Origin: Mycteria americana
Taxonomy: Eukaryota > Chordata > Aves > Ciconiiformes > Ciconiidae
DNA length: 64,000 nucleotides
Direction: 5' to 3'
Assembly (NCBI RefSeq): GCF_035582795.1
Contig: NC_134373.1
Coordinates: 33,326,501-33,390,500, forward strand
In this document: in pieces, positions 11,001-22,800 of the stretch
Numbering within the stretch: position 1 is the first letter of the stretch
How the letters are laid out: each line of letters begins with the position of its first letter
Translations under genes and position numbers: made by a program
Notes under the pieces: model-generated
Databases searched by the model: none
The model's input: the letters and a program-made list of their open reading frames with translations, nothing else
Told to the model about the DNA's origin: nothing

Positions 11001-13400
11001 CTCACGTTCTTCCTATTTTGCAGATGAGGTTTGCTTACAATAGCCTTAGCTCAGTGCACCAAAAATGCAGATTACAGGAGGGCACATCTAGCTCTGTGCA
11101 ATCGTACATGCAGCAAGGGCTGAACAGACAGGTTCCCTCTGTGCAGAAAGCAGCCTGCAGAGCCCAGCGGCCAGTTTATGAAAGCAAACCCTCACCCATG
11201 TCACCACGACACCATGTTTTACCAAGAAGCAGGTCTGACACCGTCTAGAAATAAGTAGAGCTGTTTAGGAAGAGCTGGACAAACGTTGCTCCCCAAAAGC
11301 TTCTCCTTGCAGAGCTTCCTGTAGAAACCCAACTGCCTTGTAAAGATGCCATCACATGGGACAGCTACTGCCTTTCCTCTCATTTCAGTGAGCTCCGGCC
11401 CCAGTCTCTCCCTAAGATTATTCTGCAGACAGGATGAAGCGTTTTACAGGGTTCAGCTTGGCCTAGAAGTTGTTTGGGATTGCCTGGGTTTTTGGAAAAT
11501 GCAGCTCGCGCGGCTCGGGGTCCCTGGCTGCAGGGATGTTGTGCAGGCTTCCTGCTGCCTTCCCAGGTTCTGCCACTAAAAAAATAATATCCTTTGCTTC
11601 CCTTGCACTTCCAAATCATACAGTGTGTTTTGTCAATGTCCACCGTTGTTTAAAGCCCCTCCGGGCTCCTGCTGGGGACATTATTTCTCTCTGAGTTTCA
11701 TAGGCAGCAGGGGATTCTTCCTGATTTTAAAGAGGGCTCCCATGGATCGTGAATAATCTGCGACGTTCCTAACACAAGCCTTATCCAGCTGTCTTGTAAC
11801 AGACAGAAGGGCTCACGTCTGAAAATCCAACCGGCAGCCTGAGCGATCTGTGGGCATTTTGAAATCAGAATCAGAAGGAGGAGAGTTGACAGGTCATCCA
11901 AAGAAACCACTGTGCACACAGCAGTTTCAATACACTTAATGAAAACTAATGTCTTTCTGAAAGCTTGCTAAACATTTGCTTGTCCTTAGCCCGCAAAGGC
12001 CATACCTCAGCTGTTGTAACTCTGGCCAACCCACCTCTTCTAGATTAATACTACACAGCACACAGAAAGATGCCCAGTTTGATGTAAAGACAGCCAAGGG
12101 AGGGAGAGCAATGTCGCACCTTGCCTAGGACTTGAGCCGATGTCCTCCAGGGCTGTGAGCAAGAGGCAGCTCCCCTGGTCAGGCAAAGGTTTCTAGACTC
12201 ATTCTTCCAGATAGACGTTGTCTGTGTACGCCAAGTGGTGCCTTCCCTTAGGGCATCCACATAGCTTTCTGCTCAGTTATCCCAGGGACATATGGCCACG
12301 TCTCCATGGAGGACAGCCTAAGCTGGCTTGCATCTGGGCACCCTGAAGCAAGTGGGAGCAGACCAAGCAACTGTCTGCAGAGGCATGCTAGTGTAGCCAT
12401 GGCATAGGAGAGATGCTTTATAGTTATCAGCTGTGTCTGTACCTCATCTAACACCTCCCCTTTTTCCTTTTTAAATACAGAAGAAGGGAAAAGAGCTACC
12501 ATTATTTAGCAGAATAATTTATATAAATAGTTTACAAATCAAGGGGGTGCAGCTCATTGGAAAGATTCATACAAAGAAAGGATCTTCAAGTCCAATGGAA
12601 CAAAACGCTCACCAGTAACGATCACACATACACACAAGCATACACAGATACACCACGTATCCACCACGTACTGATTAATGAAGTAAAAGATGAATTGTAA
12701 AATGGGTAAATAAAAAGCTGGAGAATCACTGAATTAGAATGCTGTGTATGCATTAAAAAGTGATCGATGTATTTATCAGTAACTATAAAAAATTAGCCTC
12801 ACCTTAGGGCAGGCATTTTGGCTGAGAAAAAACTTAATAACAACATCTCTTTCTCTGCCACACTCGATTACATTGATCATTATTTTAACACATTCTGAAG
12901 GATTGGGGTAGATCATAGGGCAAGAGTTTGAGGATTTTACTCCTCCTTTTGCCACTGATTGATTGCGTTACCAACCAAGGCAAGTCAGATTTCTGCTACG
13001 TTTCACAGTTTCCCTTTTGTAAGTGGGGATAATATTTCTTACAAGTTTTTGTAAAGCAGTTTGAGATCTTGGGGAAAAAGTAGCTATTTAAATGCTCTAT
13101 GTTATTATTTTAGGCCCTGATTCAGGAAAACATATAAGTATATGTTTAAAACCTGCTGCTTTAATGGGTTGAAAGCGCCTACCTTAGGCTAAGCTCATAT
13201 TGATGTGGTCTTTCTGAGAGAGCTGCCCTAAACCTTCCAATTACCCCTATTACAAATATAGCCTATTGAAGCTTACTTAAAAGATAGAGTTAATTTCTAA
13301 AAGGGGGGAAAAAGTAGCAAATTAATGGCAGCTCAACATATTGAAGCGTTACCTTCCGTGTTTTATTCAGATGAAAGAGGCATGCAGGATTACCCATGCC
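5081..13400. other. Intergenic region between SNX4 and TGFBR2L, no gene recognised
   Basis: About 8.3 kb separates the two divergent genes. A possible CR1-type tail (two TGTGATTC-like octamers) occurs at about 5272-5293 without recognisable CR1 body sequence. The stretch 5350-6200 is open in several short frames but shows no conserved domain. I saw no RNA gene, intact transposon or exon with coherent splice sites. Confidence 0.6.
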
Positions 13401-13796
13401 TTTTTGATTAGATGCACGCAGTAGACATTAGGTCCCCTTCAAAGTTCCTTGGGCCGTACGGAGCTGGGAGCAGCTCCGCGTTGTCATCGGAAAAAAAAAT
13501 CAAACTCTTTTTCTCGGAGCCAGGCTTCTTCCCCTGGCTCCCCCCTCCCATATTTGTATATATTTCGAGAGGAGAGTCAGGCTTAGTTTGTTCATAAACT
13601 GCAGTTCCTGGGCGGACCCCACACACAGCTGGGCTTTAGTGGCTGGATCCGCCTTCCCGGCAAGCCTAGCCGGGAGCCTCGCAAACTCGGGGCTCCGGGC
13701 TTGACAGCAGAAATGCAGGAGACCGGCTGCACTGAGGGAAGATGAATTGGTCCATGCCGTGAAGCCGGGCTTCTGGTCGCTGGCGGGATCCAGAAA
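13400..13796 (+). promoter_or_regulatory. Putative TGFBR2L promoter and 5' UTR
   Basis: A moderately GC-rich stretch precedes the start codon in otherwise AT-rich DNA. A TATA-like word (gtatatatttc) lies at about 13556-13566, with GC-rich words at 13608-13700. The transcription start cannot be fixed from sequence. Two short upstream open reading frames lie close to the start codon and are listed separately. Confidence 0.4.
13713..13762 (+). promoter_or_regulatory. Two overlapping upstream ORFs ahead of TGFBR2L
   Basis: uORF1 (13713-13745) encodes 10 residues, MQETGCTEGR. Its stop TGA overlaps the ATG of uORF2 (13742-13762, MNWSMP) in an ATGA junction. Both end before the receptor ATG at 13797, so they are real uORFs only if the transcript starts upstream of 13713. 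Such uORFs often lower translation of the main frame; that role here is inference. Confidence 0.45.
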
Positions 13797-13848
13797 ATGG
13801 GTTACTGGAGGAGACCGGGTCTGCTTTCCTTACTGCTGCTCTCCTTCT
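13797..13848 (+). CDS. TGFBR2L: TGFBR2L exon 1 (signal peptide)
   Basis: The exon encodes [17 protein letters not shown] plus one base of the next codon. It has two arginines followed by a Leu-rich hydrophobic core, a classic signal peptide. The start context is strong (A at -3, G at +4). The donor is TTCT|GTGAGT. Reading through the donor hits a stop at once, which supports splicing here. No other exon lies nearby, so assignment depends on phase match to exon 2 (T|CC). Confidence 0.8.
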
Positions 13849-16800
13849 GTGAGTAGAAAAATGTTTCTGGTTAGACAGCGTTAAGCAACATACTCCGAGA
13901 GGTCGTTTATTTTTTCTTCCTCCAGCAAAATAGCTTATCTTTGATTTCTCCCCTGACAGCAATTAGCCGGAGGATTGGAAATAGCTGAGCATTTAGTAGA
14001 ATACACTGCTACGACTGCATCAGCTGTGTATTTCTCTTACGGTGAACGGCAAGCGTTTGCCTTGGTGGAAAGCGCTGCGTGCTCGCTTGGAGCAGCTCGC
14101 AGATGTCAGTGTTTACAGTGCAAAAATATATATAGGTCAGCATTACTTGTTGGAAGTTTTTATTTTATTGAGGGAGTTTAAAAGCAACTGAAGTGCACCG
14201 CTGAACAATCTGGCTTCGACAGTGTCCAGATGTGGTGAAGTTTGCAGCTTAGAACTTTATCTGCCCCGGTTTATGCACAGAATTAATCGAACTATTAAAG
14301 AAGGAAAGAAGTGGGGAGAGGGGGAGGAGAAGTGTCTTTGCAACAACATCTGGTTATTCGGCAAACCTTTCCAGCACTTACGTAAAGATTTCTTTGTAAT
14401 AAGTGCCCTGTTTAGGTTTTGATAGCACTTCTTCAATACTGTAGATAAAACCCTCCAGCAGCACTTGAAAATGTGCCCATCCATGGTTTAACTTCTCTTG
14501 TTTATATCTTGATGATTGTTTCATAACAGGGAATAGATTTGTAAGTGAGTGTTATATACGCATCTCCTAAGTATGTGTGTGTGTCTCTTTCTGTGTATAC
14601 AGTCCCTATGGATGTGTATACACACATATATCCCTATATACGGACAATGGCACTTTTTACAGTAAACTCTTTTACTAACACAGACCCGTTCCCCTTGCTA
14701 TAGAAATTTCAATGCAACTAAAATTGCTTTTTGCTCAAAGCGATGAAGTAGGAGGATTATAATTCCAGTGTTTTTGCATCCAAATGAAATAACTGGGGGC
14801 ACGGATCTGTATCTGCATTCACTTCATGTGGGTCCCCCTATCTACAGGAATCGGGAATGAAAGAATATGACCGGTCGGTAATTTGTGTGGAGGCAAATAC
14901 AACCCCTGGTGCAACTGTTGAAGCAGAGAGACCCAGATGGGGGGATTTAGGACATAAGGTCCGGTTGATTTTTCAGAAAGTTGCAGAGATATATAGTATT
15001 AATTATTGTAGATAATACCCTAAATTGTGGTTTGAAAAGTAGGATGCTATACCGATAACATCCTGCTAAATTAATCACATTTGGAGCAGAACTGAAGGAA
15101 TTACTACAAGGTATTATTTAAAGCACAATCTTGGGTTGGTTTTGGTAAGAAAGAAGACCACTAATTATCCTTCAGAAATACCTAATTTTGGAGTTATTTA
15201 ACTTATGGTTTCCTTTTTCTGAAAGGCAGGGTTTTAATCTGAAAGAAGCCAAACCAAAACATATCATGATTACTAAGTTCATCTGAAAGGTTACATGAGT
15301 GATATGATGACAAAATTTGCCTCCGCATGGGGAAAAAAAAAAATAAGCCAAAGCTTGCTCTCTCTGATTCAGCTCAACAATGATGTATGTTTTCTGGGGC
15401 TACATCCACTTCCCTCGCGTATCGTGTTAAGATCGACCATACAGCCATCCTGAGACAGTAAAAGTACCCTCGGAGCCCACTTTGCATTGACATGAAGAGG
15501 GAGAGGAACTGCAAGTGCCCTCAAAATGACAAAAAATACACATTCGGTTATTCTTCAAGCAACAAATCCCACTGCTCATCCAGCCTCTCTTTAAAGAGTG
15601 ACAGTGCTGGCTTGGTGACAGTCGCTCCCCTTAGCACAGAGATTTGAGACTTGCCATAGAGAGCACGGCCCGGATTGCATCTCAGGTATCCCGGAATAAA
15701 TCCCTCGAGGCCAGCTAAGCATCTTTAGGGACTTCGCTGCTCTCCCTAAGAGTTTACACCGGGGCAGCAGAGACCCCAGTTTGTGCTCCACGCTGCCTGT
15801 CTCTATCCCTTTAATCACCAACATGGTTGAGTGGTCATGAGACAGCACATCTGACCGCTTTCATCCATACGTGATGGAAAAAAGGACTGTAGTCTGACAG
15901 ACTGCTGAAATTTCAGCTACCAGATTTCCCTCATTCTCCCTGGCCAGCCCTAGCAAGGCTTCAAAATATCTACCCTTAAACTTCTCCCCAGTGGCCGTGG
16001 CTGCTGGAGGGCAGCATTTTTACATGGCTTTCTCAGCAGAAGGTGCAGACTCGAGCTGTAGTTGCACCACTGCTAATGCAAACCCTCACACAGGGGAGCG
16101 GGGAATCCTTCCAGGGCAGAGAGCTGGGGCGCAGGTCTGGATTTACCTAGCCCAGGCCAAAAAAAGTACAAGGATCATTCAGGATTGGAAAACCTGTCTT
16201 ACAGTGGGAGGGCTGAAGGCTTTCAGTGTCTTTAGTTTGGCCAGGTGAGAGCTGGGAGGTGAGGGGGTCACCATCTATAACCAGGTCCTGGAGAGGTGCT
16301 TTCTGGCAGAGGGCTTCCTCTTCTATGGGACGAAGGAAAAACAAGATTTACACACTGGAAGCTGAAACGGGGTGCTTTTGTGTTAGAGCACAACACAGTA
16401 AAGTTGTTCCAGCAAGTAATTACTCAGGCTCAGGACGCGGTGGATTTTTGTTGCTCAAAAGCCTTCAATGACTGCAAGACTATCTGCCCGGTAGACTGTA
16501 ACCTAGAAGTTACGGACACGATAAAGGGATTACTGTATTGTGCACGTGGAAATACTCTGGCCTTAAAGTTAATAATTAGGAGTTTTCCCGCCCAGTTTTG
16601 CATCAGAATCAGGAAAGTCTCCCTCGTGCTCTGGCTGTCAGGAATAGGGCTCAGGTCAGGCCACACAAACATGGGGCTGAGCAAAATCGCGTCTCACGGA
16701 GAGGAGAGAAAAGCACCACAACTCTCTGAGCTGTTGAGACAACCTCAAGAAGGGGACCTAAGTGTCACTGGTGTGACGACAGCTCTCAGGGCATGAAGAG

Positions 16801-19800
16801 CCCCAGGAGCCCGGCAGAGTGCCTTTGGGCATCCCGCCTCCCAAAGAGGACATGAAACTCCAAGTCTGCCAGGGCACGCAGCACTTACCAAGGGAGAGCT
16901 GTACCCCATGGGACCTGCTGAAGCTCCAAAGAAAGAGAAAGAGCATTTGTGAAACGAGGGAAGGTTGCGGGGCTGCTGCCCCGAGTCCAGAGCTCCCAGC
17001 TCCTGGGGTCTGGGTCTGCTTCCCCATAACCCAGTCTCCCATTAAAACGCTGGCTCGCTAAAATATCCTGACATTTTTTGCTGCGAGTCTCCTGGGCTCC
17101 CCTTGCCACGGTGCCCCAAGGCACTTCGATGGCTCCACAGAGAGCGCATTCGAGGGGCTATCTCTCATTAGATGGTGGCTCTCTGAAGCCACATGCTCTT
17201 TTCTGCTTGTACAAACCAACCCCTGTTCCCCCAGTGAGCCTCTTCAGCTAAACATATAGAGCGTATATAATTCATAAATCATGACAGGGAGCTCCGCGGC
17301 TGTCAGAAAAACATCTCTGGCTTTTGATCTGCTCAAGAAATCTCTGACCTATCCCAGGCTCCTCAGGCAGCTTGTTCAAGAAGTCAGCCTCTTATTTCTA
17401 AGGTCACCAGAGCTAAAACCAGGGGTCGTACTGCCACTAAAACACCAGTCCGCTCCTCAGGCAGGGAAGCTATGGGGATTGCACCCCAACACCAACACAC
17501 ACGCAGTTCGGGAACGCGGAGTGAAACCTGAGCTGCCGAGAGGACGAGGGAAGGAAGAGGACGAAGGAAGAGTCACCCTCCGTTTCACAGGCAAATACAT
17601 CCATTTGCAGAAAGGGGCTTTGCAGGTCCAAGGCTGAGCCGGAGCAGCGGAGCAGACCTCTTCTCCCAGGCTACGCAGCGCGTGGAGGTGGGTGCTGCCT
17701 GCCCCGGGACACATGGCTGCAGGGTTGGTTATGACAATCCTTGTCAAGTAGCACCATATTTTGCTTTGGTGTTGTTTTAAGACAGCCAAAACACCAAGGA
17801 AGAAATTATCACCCTCAAAACAAACCAAGAGGCTGCAAGGGCCCCAGGTTGGCTGGGTACAGGTAGCTGGGTTGGGAGCAGGCGCAGCATCCCACTGCCT
17901 GAAGGAGAAACTTGTGCATCCTACCATGAGGCTGAAGAAGAACAAAGTTGCAAAAAATTCTCCAATTAGGAAATAAAAGGAGAAAGCATAAACCCCCCTC
18001 CAACAATGCAAAACCAGAGTCCTCTGCAGTGTTGCAAGTGGCATGAGACTCAGCAAGACAAGTGGTGGATTATTTTGAACTCACCTTTACACTTCTCTGA
18101 ACCCTATACTACAATTTCAGCCCTTGGTGTAAGTTAGACTAACTGAAGGCTAGGAAAGCTGGCAGTGTACAGCTATGTCAGATTTATGAAAGCGGGCATT
18201 TCCTCTCCCCTTGCACCTCCAGCTTTGCTCAGACTTGAGACACGCTGCTCATCATTAAAGCTGCTCAAATCTGTATTTCCGTGGGGGGCTTTGTGGAGGA
18301 AAGTCCTTTTTGAAATATAATTCCATGGAACTTGAAATTAAAACACACCGTTTTAAAAAAAAAAAAAACAAAAAAAACAAAAAAAAACAAAACAAAAGCT
18401 GGTTTTTACTGTTGTTTTACTGGTGTTATCACTATTTAATCATGGTCACAAAGACATTTTTGTGTACTAGTAGTAAAAAAGTTCAGCCAGCTGCAATCAT
18501 GATACTTGTTACTCCCATTAGAGATGGAGTCCTGAACAGATGTATCCCACATATTCACTGAATATGCAGAAAGCAAACATTGGCATTAAAAACAGGTGAC
18601 TGGGGGCTTTTATTCTGAGAAAGTATTCAACTCTACTGCCTGTCCTCCACAGCTTTATATTGTTCCATGTTTTGCTCTGTCGAGTTTATTTCCTCGGGAC
18701 ATTATTTTCCTCTCCCCTTAGTGATAACTCTTTGCAATAACATTTGCTTTCAGCCGGGCTCCGCAGTGTTGCAACTTGCCATAAACTAATGAACTCTCCC
18801 ATAGATTGTCGTGTTTTCGAGGAAGCGCAACATCTGATCTTTTTATTTAAAAAAAACAGTCCCACCAAGGAGACAAAATCAGCAGCTCCCACACACTTTG
18901 CTCTTTTCACATCCAGCGTTTAGCGCTGTGTGCCAAGTGAAAGCCTTGCGCTGGAAGGGGCCTCCATGTAGAGGGGAGATAACACCACCGATGGCTGCCT
19001 GCCTTATCAGACCTGTGGATTACAGCTACATTATCTCCGTGCTGGACCCCAACTGTGGGATAACATTTCCTTAGGGACCCTGAGGGGGAAATGAAGGGGT
19101 GGCTGAAAGCTGTCTTGGCCCTGCTTGCATGCACATCCCTGAATTCAGAGACGACCGTTGTGATCCTGCCTCCGGAAAGGATCTGTAAGGTCCATCAGAG
19201 TCATATTTCTTGTTCGTCAGTTGGTTCATCTTTTTGTTACAGCCCATGGAGGGCTGAAACTCTCCTGCCAGCTGCTGGTAGCTGTCAAGCTTTTAGGAGA
19301 AGTGGGAGTGCCTGCTTATCGTGCAATCCCCTCTGCAGCCCATGCTCCCACCAAGTCTGCCACTCCAGGACTTACCCTTTCATGGATCTGTTCCACTGCA
19401 GTGTTTTGCTTCCCGTTGATAAGCCAGGAACACGCCTGACAAACGACAGCTGATTTATACTACAGCAAATGCATCTCGGCATTGGGGCAATTAATGTGTC
19501 CAGCTGTACACCGCAGCCTGCCAGTCTGCACTGGACGGAGGGCTATCGCCCACGTGGATGCTAGCGGTTCCAAGGATATACCTCAACCCAAGCGTTACCC
19601 TTGACTAGACAGGATTATTTACAGATGGACTCAAGACTAAAATAATAATAATTTTTTTAAAAAAAGACGTTTTCAACATTTCCGCTGTGCAATTTGCAGC
19701 TATCAGCAGGAGCAAGCCATAACGGGGAGCTGATGTGCAGCTCCAGTGGTGGCAGCTGCTGGCTGTCACTTTGCAGAGTCCCGGGCTCCAGTTCAACCCA

Positions 19801-22800
19801 CGCCTTGGCCATGACTCTGAAAGCGGTTGAAGCAGCTTCGTACTGGACATGCTCTGCCTGGGCCTGTGGCAAGACCTCTCACCTTGCCATGCTGTGGATG
19901 GTCCAAAGCAAGCCATCCCCAGCAGCTTCCACCCCGGCTCCAGAGTCTATGCTGATGAGGCCTGAAGGTGGCTGAAGGAAACGCCTGCTCGCCTTCACTC
20001 AGCCTGCAAAGTGCATATGTTGTCCTCCCCTTGCAGCATATGACGGCAAGTCCTCTGACCATGCCTGGGAGCTGGAGAGTCCCTGCCTCCAGGACCATCG
20101 CACCCTAATACATGCCCTACAGGCAAAGCAGTGCTGATGCGCTTGTGCCAGCAAGCATGGCAGCCAGCAAACAGGGCTGGCTTATTGCCCTGGTCCAGGG
20201 TCCAGGCGGGGCTGAGCCCTGACGCAGTCACCTGAAGTGACACCGACGGATGTGATCAGATCATTGATAAGGCATCTCCTTGCCCCAGTATCTGAGCATC
20301 TCCTAATCTTTTCAGTTCCCTCAGCACTCCTGTGAAGATGTTCCCTCTGGGAACAACACACTTTTCCTACATCTTTGCTTCTGGGAGGCCCAGAGATATC
20401 TGCTGAAGTTCCTGGCTTGCTGGTTGTTACACCACTAAGAGGGGCTTTTTCCTTAGATCGACAATGCAAAACTCTGAGATGTTGATAGGGATCCCTTCTC
20501 ACTTCAGCCATCCCAAACCAGACAGCTTGACTGTGTCCTGCATTGCCTTGGCACACCATGCACCCCATCAGAAAGATGATACTGCCAGTGTGAATTCATA
20601 CCGTGCCTGGCACTGGAAATCCAGAGAAGAATTTCTTCTCTTTTCCTGCAAAATCAGGAACTCAGACCCCTTCCTGGGAACGCTTCTTGGGACTGCCGTG
20701 ACTACAAGCCCTTCTGGGGTCTTTACAACTATTACGGGTATAGATATTTCTTTAAAAGGATCCATTGCTGTTTTCAGGTGGATAATTTAACAAAATGCCA
20801 CCCGTGCAGAATGAATGCCTGTGTCCCCTGACAAGTGTTTGACAGAGCAGGTCACCGGCCAACACAGCTGGGACACGATGAGGAACATCTGTCTGATGTT
20901 GCTTGATAAAACTTTCTCCTGGGAGACTCTGAACACCAGCATCTAGCGTGGAAGAAACTGAATCAGCCACTGTCTTGCTGCGTAAAGCATTTTTTCCACG
21001 CTAGATCTATCCCGAAATTAGCCCCAACCGGTCCACGCTAGCAAACAAGACCCTTCTTCTTACAATAGGAAGTGACACACAGAGCCATAAGCAACGAGCA
21101 GTTGAATGAATCATCCTTCTTCAAATAGACCCAGGGTACAAGCGTCCACAGAAATAAGACCAATGGATCCCCTGGGAGCTCAGTTCCTGCCATGTCTTTA
21201 ATATGTCAAAAGGCACTCAGTGGTGGTAGAAAATGGTCGCAGACATTCCCACCAGAGGCACAGGATATTTGCTTGGGGGTCAGATCTCCCCGGCACACAT
21301 TTACTCTCATTTTGTATGTTTGCCCTGTGCTCACCTGTTTGTAAAAGAGCGTCACAAGGGGCACGAGCTTTTCTTTCACCCTTGCCGGGGCTATTACCTC
21401 TGCAACAGGCTGCAGCCTGGGAGGCAGCTCTTGGGCAGAAGTACGTTCTGCCACTTCTTGGGCAGAAGAACATTGCTCAGCAACGTTCAGACGGCAGCGT
21501 GTTTCAGGAGGTATCCTGGGGCAGGATGCTGAGTTGACAAGGCAACGAGCTACTGCAAAATGATGAGATCTCAGAGCGGGAGACGGTGAACACAGAACTT
21601 TCCCCTCTTTTTCTGTTCCTCCATGCTGGAGGAGCAGCTTCACCCCCTGCACCTTGTGCCCTCCAGCCGCCGAGGCTCCCCGGAGCCGTGCTGCAGCTCT
21701 GCCAAGGGGCCGGGACTTGCGGGAACCCTCTCCTTCTCCTGCAAGAGGGGTCTCTGGAGAGGCATCGCGCAGACACGCAAGCTCCTGTTACTTTCATGTG
21801 AGGAGAAAAAGCACTTCAGGCCCTGTCAACAGGACTCTTGATCCCATTCCTGCAAAAATTCCTTTCCAAAAACCTGCCCCCTCTGCTCTCCTGCCATAGC
21901 TCCCTTCTGCTTTAGAAAAATGGAAAATATTCAAGTTGAATTCAACCCTATTGGGCAGTGCTTTTTGGTAGGTTACAACACAAACTCCTTAAAAGATTTT
22001 TTTTTAAGAGATCAAGAAAGAAATGAAAGAGAAGAACGCACCATCTATGTACGTGCTAAATGTGGGATGCTTTAGGAAAAGTGAGAAAGTTCTTAGCACC
22101 TATAATCCAGGCTAGCCTCAAGTTCAAGCTCCCTCTGGCAGCACAAATTACTTAATTACTGTTAGATCTGGTCTAAATGAGGGCAAAACTCGACTCTACG
22201 TAATAATTTTAACAGACATAAAGAACAGGCAGTGCTGGAACAACTTTATGACAGCACACTGATGGAGAATTAACAGAGCATCTCTGCCCCGGCAGCTCGT
22301 CACACAGTCCCTTGCATGCCTTGCTTCTCCTCGGGAATCAAAATCATACAAACACAAAAAAATACAAACTAGGCAATCACGAAAAGTCCACCCAAGATAT
22401 GAAGAGCTGCTCTAGTCTAACGTCTCTTTGTGGGCTTATCAAAGTCATTCTAGCAGATGGTAAATCGAACATGTGCCAGGAATTTCAAACACTCCTCAGG
22501 AAGTTCATCTAAATCATCAGTAAACCATTTGCACTTAAAACAGAGCAAACCCTGTTGCCCAAATGTGACCCAGATAATGTTTCCGACATGTTTACCTATT
22601 TGGACGATATCCTTAAATTTCACTTCCATCTATTCCCGGAGATCCAGGATTCCTGCAGAGCCTGAAAAATATACATAAAACTGAATTCCAGAGTATAATA
22701 TGATGATAATAGTAAAAAAAAAAAAAAACACCAAAAAAAAAACCCTGCCGTGCAGTAGTTTTACTTGGATTGTGGTAGTCAAGACAGAGCAACGTCTGCA

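Noticed and set aside
17457-18056. 199-codon minus-strand open frame in intron 1
   Set aside because: The sequence has no domain signature and several overlapping frames are equally open; read as chance.
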